Assembly (NCBI GenBank): GCA_003993805.1
Contig: RSEF01000020.1
Coordinates: forward strand, 3,644,292-3,708,291
Direction of reading: 5' to 3'
DNA length: 64,000 bases
DNA from: Himantopus leucocephalus
Lineage: Eukaryota > Chordata > Aves > Charadriiformes > Recurvirostridae
Shown in pieces: positions 38,079 through 51,746 of the stretch. Each line of letters starts with the position of its first letter. Within the stretch, counting starts at the first letter, position 1. The notes under the pieces are model-generated. The model was not told the DNA's origin. It made no database searches and worked only from the letters and a program-made list of their open reading frames with translations. The position numbers and the translations under genes were made by a program.

Positions 38079-41000
38079 CTACAGAGGGAAAAGAAAGCAC
38101 ATGTACAATACAGTTAAGGGAGAGGACAAACACAATGTCGACATCCTGTTTTAAAAGGCTGCAAAAACAAAATAAAACTCACAACTATCTGCTACCCAAG
38201 GGAAATAAAACTTCAGACTTAGGAGCACCCATCTGGCAACCAGGAGGAACTTGCACACCACCAGTTACTCATCACAGCTGAGATGGTTGTTTCTAGCAAA
38301 GGGGGGTTACATTCTGCAGTTTCCCAGGTGAGTGCTCCATTTCAGGATGACCCATGTGCCCTTTCAGGGCTTTCCCTTGGCTTGAGACAAAAACTGCAAA
38401 GCAAAAACCCAATAAGGCTCCTTGTGCTAAAGAGATTCCAGAGGGATGGAAGGAATTCAATAACACCTTTGGGGTTTATTCCCAACCAGTTCAATTCCCA
38501 CATGAGCTGCTCAGCCCAGGTCTAGATTGGTCAAAGACCATCCTTAGCAGCAATTTGGCACCTGGAGTTTCAGCAGGGCCCTGCAGCACACAGAAGAGCT
38601 GGAAATCAGGTGAGCTTCAGTCACTGTGTACAAAAAGGGCTCCCAGGAGGTGCCTTGGCACTCTAGGAAAACCCCTGCAAATCCTCTGATAAACACAGCC
38701 TGGAGATACACAGTGCCCTGAACTGGAAATACCCACTTTAACATGCACTGCGAACAACCAGGGCTTGAGCTTCGGCATTTGCTTACAGTAACACTGCCTC
38801 ATGCAGCCACAGCATGGCTCCGGGATTGATTTAGGTTCAGCCCACAGCTGGGTGAGCTTCCTTAATAAATAACTGCCACTGCTAGCAACACCAGTCCAGC
38901 CCAATAAATCCTGAGAGCCCAGCAACACCACAGACAGCTCTGCTGTCTTTGCACAATGGGATTTCACTGCACACCTGTACTCTGTCACCGTGCAAGCTGC
39001 CTTACTGTCACCTTCAAGTCACTCCCAAAGCTTTATTTATATGGATCTATTAGCTCTCAGAGTAATACGACCCTGCCTAAGACAGGAGGAGAAATGGAAG
39101 TGTTTAAGTAGGGTTTATTTTGAGAAGGGGAAGGAATTACTCTGGCTGAGGAGTACCTATTTGTCAGGAGAAAGAGCTTTCACAACAGACAGCTCTAATC
39201 CAGGGACGGCCACAACCCTCCTTGCTGCAGTGTTTAGCGAAGGCTGAGCCAAGGCTGCTCAGCGAAGACAACATTGTACCTGGGTTCTTCCTGGGATCTG
39301 AAAACACCCCTACACTCGCCCCCAGTTGCAGTTTCACCCCTCACCAAGGAGGGCATGTATTTCCATCCGCATTCAAGCTACCAGAGCGCTCCCATGACTT
39401 GGCCCAAACAAATACCTGCAAAATCACTGTCCAAATCCCCTTCCCTAAGTCACGCTGCCTTACAAGGCAGGAATACCCCTCTACTAGTGCACTCTCACCG
39501 TAAACATACCAAATGGTGAAGATTTTAAGGAGAGCACAAGAAACCCCAGAGTGCATTTGTAGGCTACTGTGACTCCAGCACAGCCCAGATGTGCTCCAGT
39601 GTGGACCTGAGGAACAGGGTAGCTTTAACACCACCAACCTCAGCAGGAGCTACAAAGGTGGTACACTGTCAACTGGAGCTCTGTACTGCTGCCATGGGTT
39701 CAGGTAAACTGCAGGATAAAGCCAGCCTGCGCTGCCTATGGCACACAGCCTTCATCACATCCTAAAAACACCCTAAAAATCACAGAGATGGGAAACACCT
39801 TTTTGTTTGGCATTTATACAGCACTTCACAGACTTGCTATGCAAAGAGAAGCAAAAAAGATGACCCTACTGTTGGCTACTCAGGGAGGGCTCACCAGAAA
39901 AAGGAAAGTTTGCTTCACTGCTGGGTGAATCCTCTAGATTCCCTGATGGACTGAGACAGGATGCAGATTCCCATGACAAAAGTCTGGGGCCAAACAAGCA
40001 GGCCACAGCTCTGATCAGCCACAAGGCTTTGAGCACCAGCAGAAGGGCAGGTTTGCAAAGAGACAGGAGGAAGCTGTAGCGTGACACTGCTGGCTCAGCA
40101 TCTCCAAACCTGGGTGCAAAGACAGCCCTGACAGCATATGGATGCCTATGCAGCAGTGCACGGAGCTTCGTCCCCTCGCTGCTTCTCCCAAAGAGGGAGA
40201 ACGGCTGCACTACCAGCTAACCTTCTGACTGGGAGGGCAGAGGATGCAGGGCTTACCGGTGCTGGTGGTCTGAAATGGCTCGGCATTTTTGTGTAGGACA
40301 TTTTCTCTGACTGCACTTGCACAAAAGCTCTGTTGAGCAAACCACTGTCATTCTTCCTGCTAGAGGAGGAAAGGTTCAGAGACCTCGACAGGAAATTCAA
40401 AGGCTGCAAAGGGGAAATAAAGAAAAGTATAAGGAAACAAGTTAATTTGCCCTAACAGTGCTGATAGTTGGCCTGGATAAAAGGCCAGCTAACAAATCCA
40501 GCCCTTCATCCACATTCACATGTACTGTTCAAAGGCAACTGCAGGTGGCAAAGCTCCCTCTGCCGCTTTGCACAGGGTTTCTCTGGAGCAGAAGCCAGCT
40601 CTACCCCTGTTCTGAGCAGAGTACCCCTTCACCTGGGATCTTTTGAAACAGACAGTCTTGGGGAAGGCAGGCATATTTTGCGTCATATCTTCATCCACAA
40701 TATCCAGGGCCAGAGACTTCCGGACCTTCTTGATGGGACTCCTGCGCAACTGGGGGACATAGAAACACAAGCGTCAGCATGAATCAACCCTGTGAACTGA
40801 CACCCTAAGAGCCCAGGGTGCACACCAAGCCCACGTCACCCCAGGTCTGCATTGCACCAGGACCTCAGGAAGAAGGCATGCTGCAGCCTTCCGCACCACA
40901 GGACACAGCAGCTTCCAATGCTCTCCACCTGGCACCAAGAGCCACTGATTTAGACGAGGAAGTCCCTTTCAGTAGGAAAGGAAGGCCACCAGGGCAACTG

Positions 41001-44000
41001 AGCCGAGACTTTGCATGCCAGCCCACAGCCTTCTGGGATCCCAACTTGCCACAGACACTCCAAGCATGCCATGATTCTCTCCTGTAGGTTAAGGACACAG
41101 CATCTCCTAGCATGCCCCAAGTTTAGCACAAGCCAGGACATAGCTGGCAGTATTTTAAGCAGGCCTTAATCACAAGCACCTCTTGCTGAATAAAAGGCAG
41201 CAGCCATGGGTCAAAAACAACAACATCAAAAAAACCCCCAAACTAAACACCAAACCCAAACTTTTTGGCATCAACAGTAGGTTGAACAAAACCAGCCAAA
41301 ACACCCCTCAACAGCGCAGGGCAGCCCAGCAGCAAGTACTGGATGCAAAAATCAGCTCACCCCTTGTTTCCTCTTCTGTTTCTCAGGCTTCACGTCATCC
41401 TCTATGATAAGTTCAATGCCAGCTTCACTTCGGAGCACTTCTTTCAAGTCTTCTTCCAGGTGAGGAGTTTGGGGCTGGTGTGAAAAGGAGGATGGAGAGC
41501 ACAAGACAAAATTTGCATGCTGGGCAGACTTACTAGTATTTCCCTCAACGGATAATGGAGCCAGGGGAGCCCACAGGAGCTCACAGTGGGAGGGATGAAC
41601 ACGAGAGACTCTTATCATCTGAACCCCAAATGTGCCACCAAGAGACCAGCATGNGGATGAACATGAGAGACTCTTATCATCTGAACCCCAAATGTGCCAC
41701 CAAGAGACCAGCATGCACAGAAGGCCTGAGATACTGGAAACTGCCATGTCCACAACACCCACACTAAGAGACCAGTTCCACAGGGATGCCTAGGTAGATC
41801 ATTTCCTTGCTTTTCCTCAAGGTCATCAGGAGCCAAGCACTGCAGCCTGATTAAAGGGCAGGTTTTGGCATGTTTAGCTGGTTTACAGAGGAGCTTAAGA
41901 GTCCTGTGGCTACTTACCATGACATGTTTACCATGACAAGGTCCCCTTCATCCCTCCCACCCCAGCCTAGCACTACCAAACTGGACTTTGTTATGGCACA
42001 GGTAACAGCTGGCTCACAGCTCCACTGCAACCTATCCCACATCCCGCTTGCGTTCATTATGTTTCTGCCACCAGCAAGCAGCAGAGCTGCCCAATACTTA
42101 CCAGAGGCCTAATTGGTCCATATTTCTCCAGGGCATTTTTGAAAGGTGTGGGAGTGTGAGGAGTGTTGTCCACCACATATTTCTGATCTGGTGTGACAAA
42201 CCTGGCAGCAGAGAATGGGAAAAACGAAGAATCAGACATGCTGCAACCCACAAAAAGTAACCCACATCCTCCTGAGCCCTCTCATTACATGAGCCACCTG
42301 CAGAGTCTCATGTGGTCGCAGCAGAAACCACCTGCCTGGCTGGACTGCGCCTGGGGTGCGAGCAGGGCAAACAGGCACAGAGGAGTCTTCAGCAGGAAAA
42401 AAAATCCTTCAGACATGCCAGCTATGCCGCTCCACCCTGCCAGCTGCCAAGCACCCTTGTCAGAAAGCGGTACAGCACCTCTGACCCAGGCAATGTGCAT
42501 CTCTGCAGGCCAACCCTACTCTGCAACGCTTCCACTGGCAGCGCTGCTCAGGCCCAGCCTGGGCTTGTGACAGTCACAAGTGGAACAGCAGAAGTCCTGG
42601 GTGCAAATGCGCTTGGAACAGCCAAGCCAGCTTGCACGGCCTGGACAGGAGAGCTGCTCTGGGCCAGGCTAACAGAGCAGTTTTGCTAGCACAGCCAGCA
42701 CCCCCAAACACTGTGCTGCTACAGTCTGCCAGCAGAAGACAGCCTGTGCAGACAACTCCTGCTCACCTGCCTGGTACAGGGCCTTGGGTAATCAATGCCC
42801 CGGACCACCCCTCAGCTCAGGCAAAGCAGAGGGTGCAGAGCTGAAAGGATGGATCTGAACAGCTCTTGAGAAAATCAAACCCCCTCCCTGCTGGCACAGG
42901 GCTCACAGCACAGCACTGTTTCCCAGACAGAGACACACACAGAAGGCAACAGCCCACCCAGCAGCTGAGCACAACGGTGTTCACTTGGCTGCAGCCCCAA
43001 TCAGATGGGACACTTGTTCCCTGCAGCTCAGAGAGGAACTGTCTTTGGGAAACACTGATTTAGTGAAGTCCCCAGCCTGCCCTGCTCCTCTCAGTACTTT
43101 CAGTACAAGTACTAGGGGAGGTATATTTGAATTGGACCAGACTCCTGCATGGAAAAGGATGCTGGTCAGGTGGGGATGGGGGAGGAGGAGAAAGAAGAAA
43201 GGACTTACGCTGAGTTCTTCTGAAGCAGAGGGGTCTTGTCCCTGTGCAGAGGGGTGGTGACAATCACCTTCTGACTGCACACAGGCGTGGAGGTCAGAGA
43301 CGGGTTCTCCAGTTCTAGTGTATCTTGTTTGGTCCAAAAGTTTAAGAACTGCACAGTACAGGAAAGAAAGAGAAGACACTCAGTCTCAAGTATCTCAGCA
43401 TAGTATCACAAGTCATTACATTTTCCCAAATATGGGGGAAAACCTGAATAGGGACAATCCTCCCATACTGAGTGGCACAAGAGGGATCTGTTCCAGTATA
43501 AACCAGGATGACTCTTACAGACTCAGAGTCCTGACCATAGACACACACGTGAAAGTTGCCAGAAGGTGCCTCACACCTATATAGATTATTCACTTCCCGT
43601 AAGGGATGACCTGATACCACTACAAGGAGCTACAGGGTGGGAGAGAAGTCTCTTATTGCACCTGTCCAGATAAGGCCAAGCAGAACGGTGAAGGAGAGGT
43701 AACACCAGCCCACCAAAGCCCTATTCTGACCTCAGGTTGGCAAACATGAAGGAAGTCCATCTAACACAACAGCATACAAGTTAACAGATTTTGCACTGAG
43801 CTGTCTTCAGCCTAAACTGTGAGAAAATGACAAACTGTCTCATCTATGCTAGGATTTTACTTCACAACAGCTAGTAAGTGACACCTTTACTCCCATAAGG
43901 AATGAGGTTTGTAGCCTCGAGAGAATTGGGAGAGAAGAGCTCTGTGTGTTACATCCACTGATGGCTGAAGCTCAGCCCGAGAGGCAGGACATGCCATTTG

Positions 44001-47000
44001 CCTTCTCAGATTCACTCCAGACCTTCCAGCCTTTTACGCTCTGCAGAGCTGCACATTTCAGGTCCTGCTCTGATTTCCCAGTTCTCGTTGGCCTTGCATT
44101 CGAGGTCCACCTGAACCTGGGTGTCAGACTGTCCTGTGGTGTTCTCTCATGTGCCACCCAGGGCTGCAGAAACAGCAGAAATAAAGGCCTGGAAAGCATG
44201 CATAGACAGGGGCTGAACAACAGAGAGCTGCAGGAACTGTGCTGGAGAACACAGCAACGCAGCAGCCTTTATTCTGCTTTATAGACAGAACTCCACCACA
44301 TCAGTATAAGAGACACCAGTGGGTTTGAACACCACAGTGCTGCAAGATGATGTATGTTGGAGACCACGTGTGCAGACACTGTAGGAGTCATGACAAAGGC
44401 TGAAATATCCTGAGTCCCTTTTGCAATGAAGACAAGCCCAGGAGCATTTTCCTAAGCACAGCAACTCTGAGATCTGCACAAGGCACGTGCTGCGAAGCCT
44501 GCCTGCATGACTTAACTGGAAACAAACAGGGAAAGTCACTTTTCACCATTGCCACTCTACTACCCACAGCTGGTGCACTAATGCCCTGGGGACAGAAGCA
44601 TCATGCTCTCCAGCGATCCTGCAGCGGGCAAGCATGTAGATCTGCAGTGGTGTTCCTTCCTCATAGTAAGCACACGCCTTGCCTGTCACACAGGGTAGCT
44701 GGGCCTCCCCATGCTGCAAGCGCTCCCAGAGGCAGACACAGGCTGCTGCTCCCACAGGAAGGGCATCACTGAAGACAAGCAGTGCGAAACCCCAGCTCTG
44801 CACCTTGTTTTAGCAGAGACACACACCCTGTGCACTGGTACTGCCTCATTCAAGGGAGGAGTAACACAAAGCTGGCAGAGCTGATGGGAATACATGGCAT
44901 TAAGGCAAGCAGATACAGCACTAACATGCTTATTAGCTCATGACCAAGCCCCAGCAGAGGAACACAGACTGGGCTCTGCCATTGCTCCATACCTGAGATG
45001 GAGAGAAGGGCAGTGTCTTGACAGGGGTGCTCTTGGGTGTCATGCTGTTGCAGGAGTCAAGGAAGGAAAGGCTGGTGCTGGCGGCATTCTCTGTGACGGG
45101 GGAGAGGGAGATCTTCCTCTTCTTCTGCCTCTTCAGCACAGAGGGCGGTGTGCCAAAGCTCACATCTGCGTGCGGAGAGATGGGGATGAGCTCCCCCTTG
45201 CTGCTCTTGCTCAGGTCAGAGATGGTGTGGCCGTCCAAGCGGTACTCAGTCACATTGGGCAGGGATGGCAGTGGCTTGCTAGGGGTTTGCCTCACCGGGC
45301 TGTTGCTGCTACTGCTGCTGCCGGCGGAGGGTTCCTCAGGCAGGTCAAACTGGGTCAGATCACACCACCCATCTGGGTCCTGCACACAAGGGAAACCATC
45401 AGAAGCAGCCCAGGAAGGAAAGCTGAGCAGCCGACTGGTGCAGGTGCAGGGATAAACTGGGAGGTGAAATAAGTGGGTGTGTGAGACTACACTGGCTTTT
45501 GCAAGGAGCCTGGCTAAAGGAGAGCTTAAGCCCTCCTCCCTTCTGCTGCCAGCACAGCTGAGAACCAGACCAGGGAACTGACCCAGCTGAAAGCTGCTGC
45601 TTGTGCATACGGCAGATTTTTCTATTCACGGAAGGTTGGTTTCCCAGTTCAGTTCACAGCGCAGCTGCACAAACAGCTGCACCCCCACACAGAGGGGACA
45701 AAAAAAGCAGCTGGGGATGGATCTGGGGACAGGGGCTGAATGAAGTGACTGTCACCCAACACCAAACCACAGTCTTGGGCACACCAACACAGCTGGACAC
45801 AGGGCTCTGCTGTAACGCACACTGCTAGAAGCAGATTAAAAATAACCAGACCAGTTCAGAGATCAGCTGCTTCACAGCTCAACCCCACCAATACCCAAAG
45901 TACCATACAAGCAGGCCCCTAAGGACCCACAGATGGGCCTTTAAGCCTTGGGCACAGACTCTCTATCCTCCTATACACATGCAAAGTGGATCCTTCACAG
46001 ATAATCAGTTCATAAGCTCTTCAGGCAGGGTGGGGTCTGCAGTGACATTTCCCTCTGATGGCAGCAAAGTGCTCTGTTGATTCTAGCCAGCCTCCTGCTC
46101 TGGCATGCCTCCATCACCCTGGGGACCTCAGCACTGCTTGACTGTCCAAAAATTACTAGTTTGAGTGAAGCAACCTCCACTGAAAGCAAATAGTGGCATC
46201 ATCCCAGTGTGAAGGGGTCCATCCTGCATACTACAAGCGTGCCTGGCCTATTCCCAGCCTGTCCTGTCCTATCCCATCCCTGAACAGGAGGGAAAGGAAA
46301 GCCCACGAGCACAGGCCTGAACCGTTACAAAAGAGAGAGCTGTGGACACTCTGGCTGATAAAGGTGAACTTGAGATCAGGTTTGGCAGCATCTACAGCCT
46401 CCCACACCAGCAGAGCCCGTGCACAAGGACACCCACTAGGGGAATTTGTAAGCCCAGAGCAATACTGGCAGAGCTGGAAAGGCCTAATCCAGCCCTGGAA
46501 AAGAGACAGGGGGAAGTTGCAAGCCAATGACAGACCCAGCCCTCCTCAGGATGCCCATGGTGACGAGCAAGGGGACCCAGTAAGTCCACTCAAGGGAAAA
46601 GGGTGGGGATCAGTCTCCCTACATTAGCTGGAGGAGTAAGGTTCTGTTACTTACAGATTCAATCATGTCAAGAGCTTCATTGAAGGCTGGCACAGATGTT
46701 GGGTACAAATAGTTGGCAGCTTCGACGACCCATTTGTACGGTGATGTGACAAATGAAGTGGCATCCTCAGGCAGCGCATCATCTGGGGTCCCCTCAGTGT
46801 TATGCTCTGCCAGTTCAACAGCTGGCAGCTCCGAGGGTAACTCCTGCACACCCGTCACTTCCTCATCACTGACATCTTCTTCCTTTATTTCAGAGATATT
46901 GACTGGCCAGTTTGGCAGGACAGTCTTTGCGCATACAACAAAGAAAGTCCAGCCATTAGTAGAAACCAAGGGAACAATGTCAAGTCCTGGGGACAAAAAG

Positions 47001-50000
47001 CAAGGGTCCCTGGACACATTCAGCTCCACCTGCTCTCCTACCTGCCATTCAGTTTGTTTCACATCCCCATTCTCCCTCACTTCTCTGTCCCACACACCAT
47101 CTGAGCAGGAGTCCATGCAACATAACGAGCACAGGACTGTTTAATTGAAGATTTCTCTTAACAGTATCCCAGGAAAAAGTTGAACGAAGGCTGAGCAGGT
47201 AGCACTAATTCTGCATTTCCTACTTTCCAAGAGCCTGCCTTTGAAAACTACATGCTTTCTTCATGAAAAAATAAATGGGTGTACTTCCCCTGCTTCCTTT
47301 TTTAGAGGAAAAGAATGCAATACCTCTTCACCATGCCCCCCACACTGTCTGAAGCAGCCTCCTTCTCCCACCACCAACAGCATAACGGAGCCAAAAAAAT
47401 CTTCCATCTCCAAGACAGACCTGATGCTGGGATTGGCAAGATAACAGCACTAGCAGACTGCTGTACTCCGCCTGGATAGCACACTCAGGCTCACATTACA
47501 TCTCTAGCTCCTGGAGGGAGAGATCTCCCAAGGGTCGGTGTCTTTGAGAAAGCTGGTGGAAAGCACAGACCGTCTATGTAGACACCAGGCTGTGGCAAAG
47601 GCAGCATGAGAGGCAGCAGAAGGGTGGATGAACAGCTCTGATACGCATGAGCAGAGCAGGGGACTGACCCGGCTGCCTGCTGCAAATGTGCTGGTGCAGT
47701 ACCTGGCTCCCAGCTCTCGTTTGACTTTGGCTCTCCTTGTCATCCACTTCCACGAGCAAGTATAGTGACTTGGACTTCTTCGTTTCATTGAGGAAGCCTC
47801 CTGTGTCCACCTTCCGCTTGATGGTGGAGTTCCAGTGATTCTTCACAGCATTGTCGGTCCTGCAGAGAAAGCCGAAGGAAAGAGAAATCACCATTTCCAG
47901 CAGCTTTAAAGCACAGCTAACAGCTCCTACACGCTCTCCAGCCCCACCCTCTGAGCCCAACAGATGGATCTCCACAGGGCACCAGCACCAGCGAACAAAG
48001 AGGTCCTACCTCCCAGGCAGCAGCTTGGCAATCTCCGCCCAACGATTCCCCAGGACCTTGTGGGCTTCAAAAATGATGCGATCCTCCTCCTCTGTCCACG
48101 AGGACTTCTTCACCTCAGGGTTCAGGTGGTTATGCCAGCGTTCCCGACACTGCTTCCCTAACCGCCCTTTCAGGTGCTTGGCTATCAGCGTCCACTGTTT
48201 GGTGCCATATTTTTTAACCAGTTCAATTACCTTTAAAGAGAGTGGAAGGGAAATAAGTTAATTGAATAAAGGATGGGAAGGTCAATAGAGTCATCTTGAA
48301 GCTTTGCACTTCACCTCTATTGGAACCAGGTAAGGGCAAAAAGAGAAAAGGCCCCTTAGGAGAAAAAGCTAGAGGGATCCAGCACTGACAATCAGATGTA
48401 CCAACACTCATGAGAGCAACGATTCAGGACACTTAAAGGGAAGAGGAAAGCAGGCAGCTATTGCTCTGCTGTAGCAAGCCAGAAGGACATCATGATTAGC
48501 TTCCTTAGGATGTGCTTGACATAATACACAGATGGGAGGCAAAAGGGACCATAACAGCCTGTAATGGGACCAAAAAGGAAAGTAATGGGGGAGCAGAAGT
48601 GTTAGAGAGAATCTGAAAAACTCGGAAATTTTCAGTAGAAGACCTCAGTAAAAGTTGGAATTCATTCCAACTTTTCTTAAGTACATCAAGACGAGTCTAT
48701 CTGAGCTGGTCCTTCTCAGCTCACTCTCGAATCAGCAGAGAAATGGGCTCACAGAAGTCATGAACTGATCTAGCCGACCTCAGACATCCACTTCAGCCTG
48801 ACTACTGTGGCACAGGAAATGCCAGTTTTGTTTTTCTCTTCGGTCAACACGGCCAGGTCAGGTGGAGATCTGCCAGCAGGCAGATGAATTAATTCCCTTT
48901 TCTGCTCTCTCCCTTGGCAGTCTACTGTAGCAGTACTGTGTGAAAGGGAAAAGGTGTTTAGCTAAAGAGGCCTAGACCTGCTTCTGCTCGTCATGACCAT
49001 GGCTGCATTAGTGTGCTCAGAACAGGTCACTGCTGCTCTCACAGGCATCCACCACTGTAAAGAATTACCTAAGGGCCTGACACCTCCATCCCCTCTGCAG
49101 ACAGTCACAGTCCAATGCTCAGATTCTCTCTTGCCCCAGCTCACCTTTTGGTCCTCCTCTTTGGTCCAAGGGCCCTTGACCAAGTCTGGATTCAACACCC
49201 TCAGCCACCGGTACTGACACTGCTGATCGCTGCGGTTCTAGGCAAGGAATGAGAGTAGCCATTAGTTAGATCAGAGGCTCCAAAAGCCCCTATAGCAACA
49301 GTAGTCCCCACATGCACAAGCTGTCCCACAGAAAACCTACAGAAGCACATAGAGAATACAGATTAGGGCACTGGGCACAGAAAACAGGGACAGGAACCTC
49401 AATTCCTCATCCCAGCTCCAACAGACTTGCCCTTGAAAGTCCTCTATGCAAGAGGGATGGATGTCTCCCTGCCCTGAAGGAGCACTGTTTCACAGCCTGG
49501 AGCTGCAGTCACAGAACAGAGTCCCACTGTGCAAGGTGCTGCACAGACGCAGAGAACCAGCGCACTGAGCACAAGAAGCAACATGCAAACACTACAATTC
49601 CCAACTGGGCAAGGGGTCACTTACAGGAAAGTGACTGGCCAGGAACTTCCAGTCATTCTGCCCATAATGTCTTACTAACATCTTCAGCTGCTCATCCTGC
49701 AAAGAACAAAGACATCCACTTTCACATACACTGAGGCAACACACACCACAGGCACCCCCGGGCTGTCGGCATCAAGAGAACAAGCTAGATATTTTGAACT
49801 GTTAAGAAGGGTTTTTTTGGCATTTTGCATTCAGGGGATGAAGGTAACTCACACCATCCTTTTGCAGCACTCCAGTGCATGGAGCCCAACTGGAACAGAC
49901 CGTTTGGTTCTGGGCTCTGTGCTAGGGTGAGCTCGTACAGTGAATACAAAACGAGAGCTCAGCTCTGTCCTAGTATAGTCTTGTTCAAAACCTGTGGCCA

Positions 50001-51715
50001 AGGCTACCTGCTTATCCAGTCCCAGTACAACCCTGACCAGACAGTCCATCTCCCAGCTCAACCACTGCTTTTGCCCAGCCAAGAAAACCGACTGGTTTAA
50101 GTGTATCACCACTAGCCCAGTGGTCAACTGTCTTTCAGTGTTCCTGCGCTCTACAGCATTTCTTTCCTCAGGTTTGCTGACTCTTGCAGCTCACAAAAAG
50201 CTGCTAAAGGTATCCTTGCCTGTGTGCTCTGGATGGGCAAACCGAATCATGAAATAATTCCCTGCCCAACACAAGCCCGAGGCTTTAATCTCTGCACAAA
50301 GACCACCTTACTTGGTGTTCAGACTCCAGGGAAGACAGGACATCTTATAGTTTTCAAACAGAACAAAGATGATGGAGGAACTGGGAGGAGGGAAGAGAAC
50401 ATCCCAATTAATTTCAGGCTCTCAGCCAGGACAACTAAGCCATCATCCCAACAGTCTCAACACTCCCTGCTTTTGCTACAGAAAAGGGAGGACATTTCCA
50501 CTGCACAATTCAGCTTGCTGGAGGCCTCAGCCATCCTCTGGAACTCCTCTTTGCTCACAAGAGTGCTGCAGTCTGTGGATGCCTCGCACAGGGCTCACAT
50601 GCTTAAGCTAAAGTGGAGAGCTCTTGCTCTCCGGGCTACACTTCAAACTCCCCTGAAGCACCCAGCCTCATCAGCTCACATCAGCAAAACAGACACACGG
50701 TCTTCTCCAGTAGGGAGACAGCAGGAGGTGGTATCGTGGCCAGTGGGAGACGGCTGGGGTGGAGGCACCCAAGCCCCGGGTGCCATGCCAGAGACTTACC
50801 CCAAAGCACTGTTCTCACTCACCTCTTCTTGTGTCCACTTGACTTTGCACCGCCCATCCCGCTGCTCCGGCACATCCGAGTCGGTATCCTGGTAATGCAG
50901 CTCGTCCTGGTCCTCACTAGAGATCAACAAATGAAGGATATAATTTCCACCTCTGATAAAAATGCAGCAGAGGAAGCAACCTCCACCTCGTAGAGCAGAG
51001 CTCTGGAGAGCAACCTGCACCGTGCAGAGCAGCGCTCCAGTCCTACCCTCTTCCAGTGCTGGACCCTGACACTTCACAGACGTTCCCTCAGACACCCCAG
51101 GTTTAACGGGGTCCCTCAGCTTTGGGCTCCCGGTGCAGGCTAGCAATTTCTATGCTGCCGAGAGCGGGGGAAGGAGCGTTGGTCTTGATTTCTGCTCCCT
51201 TCTGTCCCCGCGGGAGGACTCTGTGTCTCGGGACTGGCACCATTTCCCTGCTTTACAGCTCACCAGTCTCCCGGCTTGCTGGGGTGAAGAGAAGGGACGG
51301 GAGAAGCAGCCAGAAGCCGTCCGGCGACAGCCGGGAGCGCGGCCCTGACGGCCCCGGCCCATCACCCGGCCCGGACCCCCCCGGCCTGCCCGCTCCCCCC
51401 CCCCCCCCCCCGAGGGCAAAGCCAGGCCCGCGCCGAGCTCCCTGGTGGGAGCAAGAGGAGCCCTTAGAGCGGGGCCCCGCGGAGCCCGGGTGTGCGGGGC
51501 CGCGGCCCTGCCCGCAGCCCGCCGTCCCGCTGCCCGGCCGGAGAGCGGGAACGGGCCGTCCGGGGCGGAGGGGGCCGCGCTGTGGAGAGGCGCCTCCAGG
51601 GCGTCCCCGAGGCTCCCTCCCACCCCCCCCTTTCCCCGGTGGGACGGCGCGGGGCCGGCAGACGGAGCCCCCGCGGCGGCGGGGTCGGCACTCACCCGCG
51701 GCTGCGGCGCGCCAT
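37950..51715 (-). CDS. MYBL2: MYB proto-oncogene like 2 (B-Myb), complete, 14 coding exons
   Basis: B-Myb is the nuclear cell-cycle transcription factor that binds MYB sites and joins the MuvB core to switch on S and G2/M genes. Coding exons, 5' to 3': 51715-51696, 50916-50823, 49696-49625, 49237-49145, 48230-48010, 47859-47703, 46924-46655, 45379-44993, 43348-43209, 42201-42102, 41474-41361, 40749-40633, 40403-40257, 38078-37950. Every intron has GT-AG ends and the phases agree. The sum is 2,061 nt, a 686-residue protein plus TGA, close to the 700-residue human protein. Three MYB repeats span about residues 30-180, with Trp at 34, 54, 73; 86, 106, 125; and 138, 157, 176. The start ATG has a strong GCCATGG context and the expected short first exon (MARRSRG). 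Confidence 0.97.
41593..41715. other. 61-bp direct duplication around a single N (assembly artefact)
   Basis: Positions 41,593-41,653 and 41,655-41,715 are the same 61 bases with one C/T difference, separated by one N at 41,654. It lies in MYBL2 intron 10, so the protein is unaffected. The pattern matches the 35,572 site and indicates unmerged contig ends, probably two alleles. Confidence 0.88.
44993..45379 (-). other. MYBL2: MYBL2 exon 8: central CDK-site-rich region with poly-Ser
   Basis: The largest exon encodes residues 310-438. It begins with the conserved [19 protein letters not shown] segment, then a run of five serines (residues 330-334, bases about 45,304-45,318) that I do not recall in mammalian B-Myb. 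It then contains the conserved [13 protein letters not shown] block and a dense series of Ser-Pro and Thr-Pro sites ([28 protein letters not shown]). In B-Myb such sites are cyclin A/CDK2 targets that activate the protein. Confidence 0.9.
47703..50916 (-). other. MYBL2: MYBL2 exons 2-6: R1R2R3 DNA-binding domain
   Basis: Five exons encode residues 7-219. R1 runs from [11 protein letters not shown] to YRWLRVL, R2 from [11 protein letters not shown] to RERWHNHL, and R3 from [10 protein letters not shown] to [12 protein letters not shown]. All nine structural tryptophans are present, as are the R2 and R3 recognition helices ([11 protein letters not shown] and [11 protein letters not shown]) that contact the AACNG site. 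The exon boundaries split R1 after KVKWTQEE and R3 at its GRTD arginine codon. Confidence 0.95.
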
Positions 51716-51726
51716 GGCGGGGCCGG

Positions 51727-51745
51727 GCGGCGGCGGCGGCGGCGG
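51727..51745 (-). repeat. MYBL2: (GCC)6 repeat in the MYBL2 5' UTR
   Basis: About six GCC triplets on the coding strand lie between the E2F/CHR element and the start codon, about 12 bases from the ATG. Repeats of this kind are length-variable and can form structure in the 5' UTR. Confidence 0.85.
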
Positions 51746-51746
51746 C

